From contig NZ_NKFL01000004.1 of NCBI RefSeq assembly GCF_002223055.1, positions 1 through 64,000 on the forward strand: a DNA stretch of 64,000 nucleotides. The letters run 5' to 3'. The notes beneath the pieces are model-generated. The model was given only the letters and a program-made list of their open reading frames with translations. It did not search any database and was not told the origin of the DNA. The translations under genes were made by a program, and so were the position numbers. Positions 8,896-18,997 of this stretch are shown here, piece after piece. Source of the DNA: Burkholderia sp. HI2500. Lineage in GTDB: Bacteria > Pseudomonadota > Gammaproteobacteria > Burkholderiales > Burkholderiaceae. Position 1 is the first letter of the stretch. Each line of letters starts with the position of its first letter.

Positions 8896-10739
8896 AGCCG
8901 TCCCACAAGCGCCAGAACGTGAAGTTCTCGTCGAGCCCCGTGCTGGGCGTGCATCTGCCGATGTGGCGCTCGAAGCTCGTCGTGTTCCTGCTGTTCATGG
9001 CGTTCGTCGCGCTGGCCGCGCGCGCGTTCTGGATCCAGGGGCCCGGCAACGCGTTCTATCGGAAGCAGGGCGAAAGCCGCTACCAGCGCACGATCGATCT
9101 GCCGGCGACGCGCGGCAAGATTCTCGACCGTAACGGGCTCGTGCTCGCGACGAGCCTGCCCGTGCGCGCGATCTGGGCGATTCCCGACGCGGTGCCGGAC
9201 GATCTCGATGCCGACAAGGTCAACCAGCTCGGCAAGCTCCTCGGCATGACGTCGAAGGAACTGCGCGTGAAGCTGTCGGAAGACAAGGGTTTCGTCTACG
9301 TCAAGCGCCAGGTGCCGATCGACGTCGCGGACAAGGTCGCCGCGCTCGACATTCCCGGCATCTATCAGCGCAACGAATACAAGCGCTTCTATCCGGAAGG
9401 CGAGATCACCGCTCACCTGATCGGCTTCACGAACGTCGAGGACGAAGGGCAGGAGGGCGTCGAACTGGGCGACCAGAAGATGCTGTCCGGCACGTCGGGC
9501 ATGCGTCGCGTGATCAAGGACCGGATGGGGCACATCGTCGAGGACGTCGCCGAGCAGATCCCGCCGCACAACGGCACCGACGTCGACCTGTCGATCGACA
9601 GCAAGATCCAGTACATCGCGTACGCGAACCTGAAGGCCGCCGTCGAGAAGTTCAAGGCGAAGGCCGGCGCGGCGATGGTCGTCGACGTGCGCACCGGCGA
9701 GGTGCTCGCGCTCGTCAACTACCCGACGTACAACCCGAACGACCGCTCGCGCATGACGGGCGAGCAGTTGCGCAACCGGATCATGACCGACGTGTTCGAG
9801 CCGGGCTCGATCATGAAGCCGTTTACGGTGTCGCTCGCGCTCGACCTGCACCGCGTGACGCCGAACACGCTCGTCGAGACGGGCAACGGGCATTTCGTGC
9901 TCGACGGCGCGCCGATCACCGACGACGCGGGTTTCGGCACGCTGACGGTCGGCGGCGTGATCCAGAAGTCGAGCAACATCGGCGCGACCAAGATCGCGAT
10001 GACGATGCGGCCCGAGGAAATGTGGAATATGTATACGAGCATCGGCCTCGGCCAGGCGCCGAAGGTCGGGTTCCCGGGCGCGGTGGCCGGCCGCCTGCGT
10101 CCGTGGAAGAGCTGGCGCCGCATCGAGCAGGCGACGATGTCGTACGGCTACGGCCTGTCGGTGTCGCTGTTCCAGCTCGCGCGCGCCTACACGGCGATCG
10201 CGCATGACGGCGAGCTGATGCCCGTGACCATTTTCAAGACCGACCCCAACCAGCCGGTCGCGGGCACGCAGGTGTTCAACCCGACCACCGCGCGCGAAGT
10301 GCGCGCGATGCTCGAGACGGTGGTGGCGCCGGGCGGCACGTCGCCGGATGCGGCCGTGCCGGGCTATCGCGTCGGCGGCAAGAGCGGTACCGCGTACAAG
10401 CATGAAGGCCACGGCTACACGCGCAAGTACCGCGCGTCGTTCGTCGGAATGGCGCCGATGCCGAATCCGCGCATCGTCGTCGCGGTGTCGGTCGACGAGC
10501 CGACCGCCGGCAGCCACTTCGGCGGCCAGGTGTCCGGCCCCGTATTCTCGGCGATCGCCGGCGACACGATGCGTGCGCTGAACGTGCCGCCGAACATGCC
10601 GATCAAGCAGCTCGTCGTGTCTGACGATTCGCCGACAGCACCTTCCGCGACGGGGCCGCAAAAGCTGCCCGCGGGTGGCGGTGCGAAGCATATGATCGTG
10701 TCCAGCACGACGCGTAATTCACCAGGAGTTGTTCGATGA
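8892..10739 (+). CDS. ftsI: Septal peptidoglycan transpeptidase PBP3 (FtsI)
   Basis: A 615-residue class B penicillin-binding protein that cross-links septal peptidoglycan in complex with FtsW. There is a short cytoplasmic N-terminus, a membrane helix at about residues 26-46, a pedestal domain, and a transpeptidase domain with all three active-site motifs: Ser306-x-x-Lys309 (SIMK), Ser360-Ser-Asn362 and Lys497-Ser-Gly-Thr. Spacing matches E. coli PBP3. The start overlaps the ftsL stop and the stop overlaps the murE start. This is a main target of beta-lactams such as aztreonam and ceftazidime. Confidence 0.97.
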   Translation: MKPSHKRQNVKFSSSPVLGVHLPMWRSKLVVFLLFMAFVALAARAFWIQGPGNAFYRKQGESRYQRTIDLPATRGKILDRNGLVLATSLPVRAIWAIPDAVPDDLDADKVNQLGKLLGMTSKELRVKLSEDKGFVYVKRQVPIDVADKVAALDIPGIYQRNEYKRFYPEGEITAHLIGFTNVEDEGQEGVELGDQKMLSGTSGMRRVIKDRMGHIVEDVAEQIPPHNGTDVDLSIDSKIQYIAYANLKAAVEKFKAKAGAAMVVDVRTGEVLALVNYPTYNPNDRSRMTGEQLRNRIMTDVFEPGSIMKPFTVSLALDLHRVTPNTLVETGNGHFVLDGAPITDDAGFGTLTVGGVIQKSSNIGATKIAMTMRPEEMWNMYTSIGLGQAPKVGFPGAVAGRLRPWKSWRRIEQATMSYGYGLSVSLFQLARAYTAIAHDGELMPVTIFKTDPNQPVAGTQVFNPTTAREVRAMLETVVAPGGTSPDAAVPGYRVGGKSGTAYKHEGHGYTRKYRASFVGMAPMPNPRIVVAVSVDEPTAGSHFGGQVSGPVFSAIAGDTMRALNVPPNMPIKQLVVSDDSPTAPSATGPQKLPAGGGAKHMIVSSTTRNSPGVVR

Positions 10740-12274
10740 GCGCCGCTCGCAGTTCCCATCCGGCGCATCAGCAGATTGCAGCCGCGCTTGCGTGGCTGCG
10801 TCAGCATGTGGCCGCCGCAGCGCAACTGCATGCCGACACGCGCAGCCTCGAGGCGGGCGACGTGTTCTTTGCGTATGCGGTCGACGGGGCCGACAACCGC
10901 GCATTCATTGCCGAAGCCGTCGCGCGCGGTGCGGCCGCCGTGCTGTATCAGCCGGAAGGGCTGGCGGCTGCGCCGGCCGTTCCTGTCGCGCTTGCCGTGC
11001 CGGCGCTCGACCAGCTCGCCGGCGAGATCGCCAGCGGCTGGTATGGCGATCCGAGCGACAACCTGCTCGCGGTGGGGGTGACCGGCACGAACGGCAAGAC
11101 CTCGTGCACGCAGTGGATCGCCACCGCGCTGACGGCGCTGCACCAGCCGTGCGCGGTGATCGGCACGCTTGGCACCGGGATGCCCGGCCACCTCGTGCCG
11201 ACCGGTTTCACGACCCCCGATGCACCGCAACTGCAGCGCAGCCTCGCGCAATTGCGCGACGCGGGCGCGAAGGCCGTGGCGATGGAGGTGTCGTCACACG
11301 CGCTGCACCAGGGGCGCGTAAACGGTACGGCTTTCGACATCGCGGTGTTTACGAACCTCACGCAGGATCACCTGGACTATCACGGCACGTTCGACGCGTA
11401 CGAAGCCGCGAAGGCGAAGCTGTTCGCATGGCGCGGCCTGCGCGCGGCGGTCGTCAATCGCGACGACGTAGCAGGTCGGCGCCTGCTCGAGAAACTGGCC
11501 GGTCGCGTGCGTACGATCGCGTACGGGATCGGTGACGCGCCGGCGCCGGACGCCGATCGCGAACTGGTCGCGTTCGACGTGCGCGCCACCGCGACCGGCA
11601 CGGCGTTCCGCCTGCGTTCGCCGTGGGGCGACGCGGACGTCGAGGTCGGCACGCTCGGCACGTTCAACGTCAGCAACCTGCTTGCCGTGCTCGGCTCGCT
11701 GCTCGCGGCCGATGTGCCGTTCGACGCGGCGCTCGCCGAGATCGCACGGCTCGAGTCCGTCAACGGCCGGATGCAGCGGCTCGGCGGCCGGCTGCAGAAC
11801 GACGAACCGCTCGTCGTGATCGACTACGCACACACGCCCGACGCGCTCGAAAAGACGCTCGACGCGCTGCGCCCGATCGCTACGGCACGCGGCGGGCGGC
11901 TCGTCTGCATGTTCGGCTGCGGCGGCGACCGCGATACGACGAAGCGCCCGCTGATGGGCGCGATCGCGGAGCGGCTCGCCGATGAAACCGTCGTCACGAG
12001 CGACAACCCGCGCAGCGAGGATCCGCAGCGCATCATCGACCAGATCGTCGCAGGCATGACCGCGCCCGATCACGCACGCCGTATCGAGGATCGCGCGAGC
12101 GCGATCCTGCAGGCCGTGCGCGGCGCGGCACGCGAGGATGTCGTCGTGCTGGCCGGCAAGGGCCACGAGGCCACGCAGGAAATCATGGGCAAGAAGCGCA
12201 CGTTCTCCGACCAGGATCACGCGCGGCTCGCGCTGGCAGCGCGCGCGACGCACGGCAAGGGAGGCGCCGAATGA
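10736..12274 (+). CDS. murE: UDP-MurNAc-tripeptide ligase (meso-diaminopimelate adding)
   Basis: A 512-residue cytoplasmic Mur ligase that adds meso-diaminopimelate to UDP-MurNAc-L-Ala-D-Glu. The ATP-binding motif TGTNGKTS is at residues 116-123. The meso-DAP specificity motif Asp-Asn-Pro-Arg is at 423-426, which argues against a lysine-adding enzyme. The C-terminal Mur ligase domain is complete. It overlaps ftsI and murF by 4 bp each, so the three are probably translated in a coupled way. Confidence 0.97.
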   Translation: MSAARSSHPAHQQIAAALAWLRQHVAAAAQLHADTRSLEAGDVFFAYAVDGADNRAFIAEAVARGAAAVLYQPEGLAAAPAVPVALAVPALDQLAGEIASGWYGDPSDNLLAVGVTGTNGKTSCTQWIATALTALHQPCAVIGTLGTGMPGHLVPTGFTTPDAPQLQRSLAQLRDAGAKAVAMEVSSHALHQGRVNGTAFDIAVFTNLTQDHLDYHGTFDAYEAAKAKLFAWRGLRAAVVNRDDVAGRRLLEKLAGRVRTIAYGIGDAPAPDADRELVAFDVRATATGTAFRLRSPWGDADVEVGTLGTFNVSNLLAVLGSLLAADVPFDAALAEIARLESVNGRMQRLGGRLQNDEPLVVIDYAHTPDALEKTLDALRPIATARGGRLVCMFGCGGDRDTTKRPLMGAIAERLADETVVTSDNPRSEDPQRIIDQIVAGMTAPDHARRIEDRASAILQAVRGAAREDVVVLAGKGHEATQEIMGKKRTFSDQDHARLALAARATHGKGGAE

Positions 12275-13680
12275 CGATGCTCAGTCTCGGCGAAGCCGCT
12301 CGCCTGATCCCCGGCGCAACTGTTCACGGCGACGCGGGCGTCACGTTCGACCGCGTGTCGACGGACAGCCGCACGGCCGGCCCCGGCGACCTGTTCGTCG
12401 CATTGAAAGGCGAGCGCTTCGATGCGCACGACTTCCTCGGCGATGTCGCCGCGCGCGGTGCTGCCGCGGCGCTGGTCGCGCACGTGCCGGCGGGGGGCGT
12501 CACGATGCCGGTGATCGAAGGCGGTGAAACGCGTGCCGCGCTCGGCGCGCTTGCGCATGGCTGGCGCCAACGATTCGCGCTGCCGCTCGTCGCGGTGACG
12601 GGGAGCAACGGCAAGACGACCGTCAAGGAAATGATCGCGTCGATCTTCGCGGCGGCGGTCGGCGCCGACGCGCGGCTCGCGACGGCCGGCAACCTGAACA
12701 ACGATGTCGGCCTGCCGCTGACGCTGCTGCGCCTGTCGGCCGCGCATCGTCTCGCGGTGATCGAGATCGGGATGAATCACCCGGGCGAGACGGAAGTCCT
12801 TGCGCGCCTCACGGCGCCGACGGTCGCGCTCGTCAACAACGCGCAGCGCGAGCACCAGGAGTTCATGGCGACGGTCGAAGCCGTCGCGCTCGAGCACGCG
12901 GCCGTGATTCACGCGCTGCCGCCGGACGGCGTCGCGGTGTTCCCGGCCGACGACGCATACGCGGGCATCTGGCGCGTTGCGGCAACCGGCAACCGGATCC
13001 TCGATTTCGCGCTGCACGATGCCGAACGGCAAAGCGACGCGCAGGTTACGGGCCGCCTGCACGGCGGCGAACTCGCGATCGACACGCCCGCGGGCGCCGT
13101 CACGGTGCGGCTGCGTGCGCTCGGCGAGCACAACGCGCGCAACGCGCTGGCCGCCACGGCGGCGGCGCTGGGCGCCGGCGTCGCGCTGTCGGCGATCAAG
13201 CAGGGTCTCGAATCGTTCGAACCGGTCAAGGGCCGGCTGCAGGTAAAACAGGCGATCGCAGGCAGCCTCGCGGGGGCAACGGTCGTCGACGATACGTACA
13301 ACGCGAATCCCGATTCGATGCGTGCCGCGATCGACGTGCTCGCCGCGCAACCGGCGCCGCGCGTGCTGGTGATCGGCGACATGGGCGAGGTCGGCGACGA
13401 AGGCCCGGCCTTCCATCGCGAGGTCGGTGCCTACGCGCGCGAGCGCGGAATCGACGCGCTGTTCGCGCTCGGCGACGCGTCGCGCGATGCCTGCACCGCG
13501 TACGGCGACACGGCCCGCCATTTCGGCGACGTCGGCGCGCTGGTCGGCGCATTGCTCGCGGCGGGTTACGGCGCGCAGGCGACGCTGCTCGTGAAGGGCT
13601 CGCGGTACATGAAGATGGAGCGCGTGGTCGACGCGCTGACGAACCAACCCGCGGCGGGCACGACGCCCGCTGCACACTGA
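12271..13680 (+). CDS. murF: UDP-MurNAc-pentapeptide synthetase (D-Ala-D-Ala adding)
   Basis: A 469-residue Mur ligase that joins D-Ala-D-Ala to the UDP-MurNAc-tripeptide, the last cytoplasmic step. The ATP site GSNGKTTVKEM begins at residue 111, and EIGMNHPGE near residues 166-174 and DDTYNANPDSM near 346-356 are family signatures. It overlaps murE by 4 bp and lies 16 bp before mraY, which has its own AGAAGGAAGG ribosome site. Confidence 0.96.
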   Translation: MTMLSLGEAARLIPGATVHGDAGVTFDRVSTDSRTAGPGDLFVALKGERFDAHDFLGDVAARGAAAALVAHVPAGGVTMPVIEGGETRAALGALAHGWRQRFALPLVAVTGSNGKTTVKEMIASIFAAAVGADARLATAGNLNNDVGLPLTLLRLSAAHRLAVIEIGMNHPGETEVLARLTAPTVALVNNAQREHQEFMATVEAVALEHAAVIHALPPDGVAVFPADDAYAGIWRVAATGNRILDFALHDAERQSDAQVTGRLHGGELAIDTPAGAVTVRLRALGEHNARNALAATAAALGAGVALSAIKQGLESFEPVKGRLQVKQAIAGSLAGATVVDDTYNANPDSMRAAIDVLAAQPAPRVLVIGDMGEVGDEGPAFHREVGAYARERGIDALFALGDASRDACTAYGDTARHFGDVGALVGALLAAGYGAQATLLVKGSRYMKMERVVDALTNQPAAGTTPAAH

Positions 13681-13696
13681 GTAGAAGGAAGGAAGC

Positions 13697-14866
13697 ATGC
13701 TGCTGGCGCTGGCGCAATGGCTGCAAGGAGACGCAAGCTTTTTGCGCTTGTTCACGTACCTCACGTTCCGTGCGGTGATGGCCACCATCACCGCGCTCGG
13801 GATCGGGCTCGTGTGCGGACCGTGGGTGATCCGCAAGCTGACGCAAATGAAGGTCGGTCAGGCCGTGCGCAAGGACGGTCCGCAGACGCACCTGGTCAAG
13901 TCCGGCACGCCGACGATGGGCGGCGTGCTGATCCTGATCGGCATCGCGGTCGCGACGCTGCTGTGGGGCGACCTGACGAACCGTTTCATCTGGATCGTGA
14001 TGCTCGTCACGTTCGGTTTCGGCGTGATCGGCTGGGTCGACGATTACCGCAAGGTCGTCCACAAGGACCCGCGCGGGATGTCGTCGCGCGAGAAGTATTT
14101 CTGGCAATCGGTGATCGGGCTGTTCGCGGCCGTCTACCTCGCCTTCAGCGTGTCCGAGGCGAACAACGTGCGCGTGTTCGACCTGTTCATGGCATGGGTG
14201 AGGAGCGGCCTGTCGATGGGGCTGCCGGCACGCGCCGACCTGATGCTGCCGTTCCTGAAGTCGATCAGCTACCCGCTCGGCGTATGGGGTTTCATCGTGC
14301 TGACGTACTTCGTGATCGTCGGCGCGAGCAACGCGGTGAACCTGACCGACGGCCTCGACGGCCTCGTGATCATGCCGGTCGTGCTGGTCGGTGCGTCGCT
14401 GGGTGTGTTCGCGTACGTGATGGGCAGCGCGGTCTATTCAAAATACCTGCTGTTCCCGCACATTCCGGGCGCGGGCGAATTGCTGATCTTCTGTTCCGCG
14501 ATGGGTGGGGCAGGGCTCGCGTTCCTCTGGTACAACACGCACCCCGCGCAGGTGTTCATGGGTGACGTCGGCGCGCTGGCGCTCGGCGGCGCGCTCGGCA
14601 CGGTCGCGGTGATCGTGCGCCAGGAAATCGTGCTGTTCATCATGGGCGGCATCTTCGTCGCGGAAACGCTGTCGGTGATGCTGCAGGTTTCGTGGTTCAA
14701 GTACACGAAGAAGCGTTACGGCGAAGGGCGGCGCCTGCTGAAGATGGCGCCGCTGCATCACCATTTCGAATTGTCCGGCTGGAAGGAAACGCAGGTGGTC
14801 GTGCGTTTCTGGATCATCACGCTGATGCTGTGCCTGTTCGGTCTGACCACCCTCAAGCTGCGGTAA
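13697..14866 (+). CDS. mraY: Phospho-MurNAc-pentapeptide transferase (lipid I synthase)
   Basis: A 389-residue integral membrane enzyme with about ten predicted helices that transfers phospho-MurNAc-pentapeptide onto undecaprenyl phosphate. Family signatures are visible: [17 protein letters not shown] near residues 59-75, the Asp pair in GWVDDYRK near 112-119, NLTDGLDGL near 215-223, and the HHHFE segment near residue 354 that contacts the nucleotide. It is somewhat longer than the E. coli protein (360), mainly in periplasmic and loop segments. murD begins 16 bp downstream. Confidence 0.97.
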
Positions 14867-14882
14867 AGGAAAGGTAACAAGG

Positions 14883-16409
14883 ATGTCTGGCGAGATGTTT
14901 GGAGATCGGCAACGGCCGATGGTGCTCGTACTGGGGCTCGGGGAATCGGGTCTCGCGATCGCGCGATGGTGCGCGAGGCACGGGTGCCGGCTGCGTATTG
15001 CCGATACCCGCGAGGCGCCGCCGAACCTTGCCGCGCTGCAGGCCGAAGGCATCGATGCGGAATTCGTCGGCGGGGCGTTCACGCCTGCATTGCTCGACGG
15101 CGGTATCGAGCTCGTCGGGCTGAGCCCGGGGCTGTCGCCGCTCGAACCGGCACTCGCGGCGCTGGTCGCGGCCGCCAACGAGCAGGGCGTCGCGGTGTGG
15201 GGCGAGCTGGAATTCTTTGCGCAGGCGCTGCGCGCGCTCGGCACGAGCGGCTACCAGCCGAAGGTGCTCGCGATCACCGGCACCAACGGCAAGACCACGA
15301 CGACGAGCCTCACCGGCCTGCTGTGCCAGCGCTCGGGGAAGAAGGTCGCGGTCGCGGGCAATATCAGCCCTGCGATGCTCGACCGGCTCGCCAGTGCGAT
15401 CGACGAAACCGCGCTGCCCGACGTGTGGGTGCTCGAACTGTCGAGCTTCCAGCTCGAGACCGCGCGCACGTTCGCGCCCGATGCGGCCGCGATCCTCAAC
15501 ATCACGCAGGACCACCTCGACTGGCACGGCAGCTTCGACGCGTATGCGCAGGCAAAGGGCCGGATCTTTGGCGCGACGACCACGCGCGTGCTGAACCGCG
15601 ACGATGCGGCGGTGATGAAGTTCGCCCCGGCAGCCGGCGCGGCCGACGCGCCGCGCACGGTCACGTTCGGCCTGAACGAACCGGTGCAGGACGGCGACTA
15701 CGGCCTGTCGCGCGATAACGGTATCGCGTGGCTGGTCGAAGCGGTCGATCGCGACGCCCCGGATGAAACCGCGACGACGACCCGTCGGCGCAAGCGCGAT
15801 GCCGCGCATACGCCCGACATCGCGCAGAAGCGCCTGATGCCGGCCGACGCGCTGCGCATCCGCGGGTTGCACAACGCGGCGAACGCGCTGGCCGCATTCG
15901 CGCTCGCACGCGCGATCGACCTGCCGGCCGCGCCGCTGCTGCACGCGCTGCGCGAGTACCGCGGCGAAGCGCATCGCGTCGAAGTGATCGCGACGATCGA
16001 TGACGTGGACTACGTCGACGACAGCAAGGGCACGAACGTCGGCGCGACGGTTGCCGCGCTCGACGGGCTGGCGCAGAAGATCGTGCTGATCGCGGGCGGC
16101 GACGGCAAGGGGCAGGATTTCGCACCGCTGGTCGCGCCGGTCGCGCGCTGGTGCCGCGCGGTGATGCTGATCGGCCGCGACGCACCGGCGATCCGCGACA
16201 CGCTCGCCGAAACGGGCGTGCCGCTCGCCGACCACACGACGCTCGAAGGGGCCGTGCACGCGGCGGCCGACCTCGCGGAGCCGGGCGACGCGGTGCTGCT
16301 GTCGCCTGCATGCGCGAGCCTCGACATGTTCAGGAACTACGCCCATCGCGCGGATGTGTTCCGCGCGGCGGTCGACGAAATCGCCATCGACAAAGGAGCG
16401 ACGCCATGA
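14883..16409 (+). CDS. murD: UDP-MurNAc-L-alanine:D-glutamate ligase
   Basis: A 508-residue Mur ligase that adds D-glutamate to UDP-MurNAc-L-Ala. The N-terminal Rossmann segment [15 protein letters not shown] is at about residues 15-29 and the ATP site [10 protein letters not shown] starts at residue 132. It is about 70 residues longer than E. coli MurD. Part of this is a charged, Arg-rich, probably disordered insertion at about residues 285-320 (including [12 protein letters not shown]) between the central and C-terminal domains. The stop overlaps the ftsW start by 4 bp. Confidence 0.95.
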   Translation: MSGEMFGDRQRPMVLVLGLGESGLAIARWCARHGCRLRIADTREAPPNLAALQAEGIDAEFVGGAFTPALLDGGIELVGLSPGLSPLEPALAALVAAANEQGVAVWGELEFFAQALRALGTSGYQPKVLAITGTNGKTTTTSLTGLLCQRSGKKVAVAGNISPAMLDRLASAIDETALPDVWVLELSSFQLETARTFAPDAAAILNITQDHLDWHGSFDAYAQAKGRIFGATTTRVLNRDDAAVMKFAPAAGAADAPRTVTFGLNEPVQDGDYGLSRDNGIAWLVEAVDRDAPDETATTTRRRKRDAAHTPDIAQKRLMPADALRIRGLHNAANALAAFALARAIDLPAAPLLHALREYRGEAHRVEVIATIDDVDYVDDSKGTNVGATVAALDGLAQKIVLIAGGDGKGQDFAPLVAPVARWCRAVMLIGRDAPAIRDTLAETGVPLADHTTLEGAVHAAADLAEPGDAVLLSPACASLDMFRNYAHRADVFRAAVDEIAIDKGATP

Positions 16410-17689
16410 GCTGGTCCGATCGCCTCGTCTCCCGTTTCAACGATCGTCGCGACACCGGCGGGAATGCCGCGGGCGGCCGCGTCGCGTCGGCCACGCGCGC
16501 CGCGACGGGCGGCCTCGCGAGCGTCGTCAACGGCGTGCGCCCGAGCCGTTCGCGGATGCTCGACTTCGACTACTCGCTGCTGTGGGTCGCGATCGCGCTG
16601 CTCGGGCTCGGCGTCGTGATGGTGTATTCGGCGTCGATCGCGATGCCCGATTCGCCGAAATATGCGTCGTATCACGATTACGCATTCCTGATGCGCCACT
16701 GCATCTCGCTCGCCGTCGCGTTCATCGCGGCGGTGATCGCGTTCCGCGTGCCGGTGTCGACGTGGGACAAATACGCGCCGCAACTCTTCCTGATCGCGCT
16801 CGTCGGCCTCGTGATCGTGCTGATCCCGCACGTCGGCAAGGGCGTGAACGGTGCGCGCCGCTGGATTCCGCTCGGCATCACGAACATGCAGCCGTCGGAA
16901 ATCATGAAGCTCGCGGTGACGATCTACGCGGCGAACTACACGGTGCGCAAGCAGGAATACATGCAGAGCTTCGCCAAGGGCTTCCTGCCGATGGCGTTCG
17001 CGGTCGGCCTGGTCGGTGCGCTGCTGCTGCTCGAGCCGGACATGGGCGCGTTCATGGTGGTCGCAGCGATCGCGATGGGCGTGCTGTTCCTCGGCGGCGT
17101 GAACGGCAAGCTGTTCGGCGGCCTCGTCGCGACCGCGATCGGCACCTTCACGATGCTGGTGTGGCTGTCGCCGTGGCGTCGCGAGCGGATCTTCGCGTAC
17201 CTCGATCCGTGGGACGAGCGCTACGCGCAGGGCAAGGCGTACCAGCTCACGCACTCGCTGATCGCATTCGGCCGCGGCGAGTGGTTCGGTGTCGGCCTCG
17301 GCGGCAGCGTCGAGAAGCTGAACTACCTGCCGGAAGCGCATACCGACTTCATCCTCGCGGTGATCGGCGAGGAGCTCGGTTTCGTCGGCGTGCTGGTCGT
17401 GATCCTGCTGTTCTACTGGATCGTGCGCCGCGCGTTCGAGATCGGCCGCCAGGCGCTCGCACTCGATCGCACGTTCGCGGGCCTGATGGCGAAGGGTATC
17501 GGCATCTGGTTCGGCGCGCAGACCTTCATCAACATGGGCGTGAACCTCGGGCTGCTGCCGACCAAGGGCCTGACGCTGCCGCTCGTGAGCTACGGCGGCT
17601 CGGGCATTCTGCTGAACTGCGTCGCGCTCGCGGTGCTGCTGCGGGTCGACTACGAAAATCGCGTACTGATGCGGGGAGGGAAGGTATGA
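16406..17689 (+). CDS. ftsW: Septal peptidoglycan glycosyltransferase FtsW (SEDS family)
   Basis: A 427-residue SEDS polymerase with about ten membrane helices that polymerises lipid II at the septum with FtsI. The first ~50 residues are a basic, cytoplasmic extension before helix 1. Catalytic-loop and family signatures are present: [20 protein letters not shown] near residues 310-329 and PLVSYGGSG near 392-400. The ATG at 16406 overlaps the murD stop and is preceded by AAAGGAG. The last six residues (MRGGKV) and the ATGA stop are duplicated 125 bp downstream, see the repeat entry. Confidence 0.96.
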   Translation: MSWSDRLVSRFNDRRDTGGNAAGGRVASATRAATGGLASVVNGVRPSRSRMLDFDYSLLWVAIALLGLGVVMVYSASIAMPDSPKYASYHDYAFLMRHCISLAVAFIAAVIAFRVPVSTWDKYAPQLFLIALVGLVIVLIPHVGKGVNGARRWIPLGITNMQPSEIMKLAVTIYAANYTVRKQEYMQSFAKGFLPMAFAVGLVGALLLLEPDMGAFMVVAAIAMGVLFLGGVNGKLFGGLVATAIGTFTMLVWLSPWRRERIFAYLDPWDERYAQGKAYQLTHSLIAFGRGEWFGVGLGGSVEKLNYLPEAHTDFILAVIGEELGFVGVLVVILLFYWIVRRAFEIGRQALALDRTFAGLMAKGIGIWFGAQTFINMGVNLGLLPTKGLTLPLVSYGGSGILLNCVALAVLLRVDYENRVLMRGGKV

Positions 17690-17816
17690 CCTCCCCGCGT
17701 CAGTACGCGATTTCGGTGAAGGCTAACTTCGTGCGCGAAGCGCGCGAAGTTAAGCGAAGCGGCCGTAGCCAAAACATTCGTTCAGTCTTGCCGATGCGGG
17801 GAGGGAAGGTATGACC
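17668..17816. repeat. 125-bp insertion with duplicated ftsW-murG junction and inverted copy
   Basis: A perfect 24-bp direct repeat covers 17668-17691 and 17793-17816. Each copy holds the end of an MRGGKV frame, the ribosome site GGGAGGG and an ATGACC. Right after the first copy, 17691-17713 is a 23-bp inverted copy (one mismatch, a G-T wobble) of 17656-17678 in ftsW. The middle contains a second stem, 13 bp with one mismatch, around TTCGTGCGCGAAGCGCGCGAA at about 17729-17757. The layout suggests an inserted palindromic element or a template-switch duplication at a former ATGA overlap. Confidence 0.85.
17686..17814 (+). CDS. Bridging short frame between ftsW and murG (42 codons)
   Basis: This frame begins on the ATG that overlaps the ftsW stop and ends on a TGA that overlaps the murG ATG, so stop/start coupling is kept on both sides. 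The product starts [10 protein letters not shown] and ends MRGGKV, identical to the FtsW C-terminus because of the direct repeat. It is basic (many Arg and Lys), and no family is recognised. It has the same GGGAGGG ribosome site that murG has in the second copy. It may be translated only to carry ribosomes to murG; a stable product is not shown. Confidence 0.4.
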   Translation: MTSPRQYAISVKANFVREAREVKRSGRSQNIRSVLPMRGGKV

Positions 17817-18914
17817 GCGTCGCAACGCACGCTGATGGTGATGGCAGGCGGCACCGGGGGCCACGTGTTCCCGGGGCTCGCGGTCGCGCACCGGATGGAA
17901 GCGGCGGGCTGGCGCGTCGTGTGGCTCGGCAATCCGGCCGGGATGGAAGCGACGCTCGTGCCGAAGCACGGCATTCCGATGGAATACGTGCGGTTCGGCG
18001 GGCTGCGCGGCAAGGGTTTGAAGACGAAGCTGACGCTGCCGTTCAACCTGCTGCGCGCATGCGGGCAGAGCCTCGCCGCGCTGCGCCGCGTGCGGCCCGA
18101 CGTCGTGCTCGGGATGGGCGGCTACATCACGTTCCCGGCGGGCGTGATGACCGCGCTGTCGGGCCGTCCGCTCGTGCTGCATGAACAGAATTCGATCGCG
18201 GGCCTGACGAACAAGGTGCTCGCGAAATTCGCGAAACGCGTGCTCGTCGCGTTCCCCGGCGCGCTGCCGCACGCGGAATGGACAGGTAACCCGATTCGCG
18301 CGGAACTTGCCGGCACGCAAGCGCCCAAAGCACGCTATGCATCGCGCAGCGGCCCGCTGAACGTGCTGGTCGTCGGCGGCAGCCTCGGGGCGGCCGCGCT
18401 GAATGAAGTCGTGCCGCGCGCGCTGGCGATGCTGGCGCCGGGCGAACGCCCGCGCATCGTGCACCAGGCCGGCGCGAAGCACATCGAAGCATTGAAGGCG
18501 AATTACGAAGCGGCCGGTTTCGCGGCCGGCGAAGACGTGCGGCTCGTGCCGTTCATCGACGACATGGCGGCCGCGTATGCGGCGGCGGATCTCGTGATCT
18601 GCCGGTCGGGCGCGATGACGGTGTCGGAGATCGCGGCGGTGGGCGTGGCGGCGCTGTTCGTGCCGTTCCCGTACGCGGTCGACGATCACCAGACGAGCAA
18701 CGCCGCGTTCCTCGCCGATGCGGGCGCGGCCGTGCTGGTGCAACAACGCGACCTGTCGGCGGAACTGCTTGCCGACTGGCTGCGCGGCCAGTCGCGGGCA
18801 TCGCTCGCGGACATGGCGGAACGTTCGCGCTCGCTGGCGAAGCCCGAGGCCACCGACGAAGTCGCGCGCGTGTGCGCGAAGGCGGCCGGCGCGAACCTGG
18901 AACAACTTAAATGA
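17811..18914 (+). CDS. murG: UDP-GlcNAc:lipid I N-acetylglucosaminyltransferase
   Basis: A 367-residue GT28 glycosyltransferase at the inner membrane face that converts lipid I to lipid II. The Gly-rich motif GGTGGH is at residues 13-18. [12 protein letters not shown] near 124-135, the second Gly-rich loop [13 protein letters not shown] near 187-199, and [14 protein letters not shown] near 284-297 are MurG signatures. The start lies in the second copy of the junction repeat, and its stop overlaps the ATG of another short bridging frame. Confidence 0.97.
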   Translation: MTASQRTLMVMAGGTGGHVFPGLAVAHRMEAAGWRVVWLGNPAGMEATLVPKHGIPMEYVRFGGLRGKGLKTKLTLPFNLLRACGQSLAALRRVRPDVVLGMGGYITFPAGVMTALSGRPLVLHEQNSIAGLTNKVLAKFAKRVLVAFPGALPHAEWTGNPIRAELAGTQAPKARYASRSGPLNVLVVGGSLGAAALNEVVPRALAMLAPGERPRIVHQAGAKHIEALKANYEAAGFAAGEDVRLVPFIDDMAAAYAAADLVICRSGAMTVSEIAAVGVAALFVPFPYAVDDHQTSNAAFLADAGAAVLVQQRDLSAELLADWLRGQSRASLADMAERSRSLAKPEATDEVARVCAKAAGANLEQLK

Positions 18915-18997
18915 AACAACCCCCACGCTCACTTCGTTCGCTGCCCCCCGAGGGGGCGGTCAGCCTCCTTGGGGCGGCCCGGCGGAGGCTGACATGA
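18911..18997 (+). CDS. Bridging short frame between murG and murC (28 codons)
   Basis: It starts on the ATG that overlaps the murG stop and ends on a TGA that overlaps the murC start. The translation begins [10 protein letters not shown] and ends RRRLT, a basic Pro/Arg-rich peptide with no known relatives recalled. The whole frame lies in the inserted repeat. Ribosomes reading it would melt the stem that hides the murC ribosome site, so a coupling role is plausible. A stable peptide product is doubtful. Confidence 0.4.
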   Translation: MKQPPRSLRSLPPEGAVSLLGAARRRLT

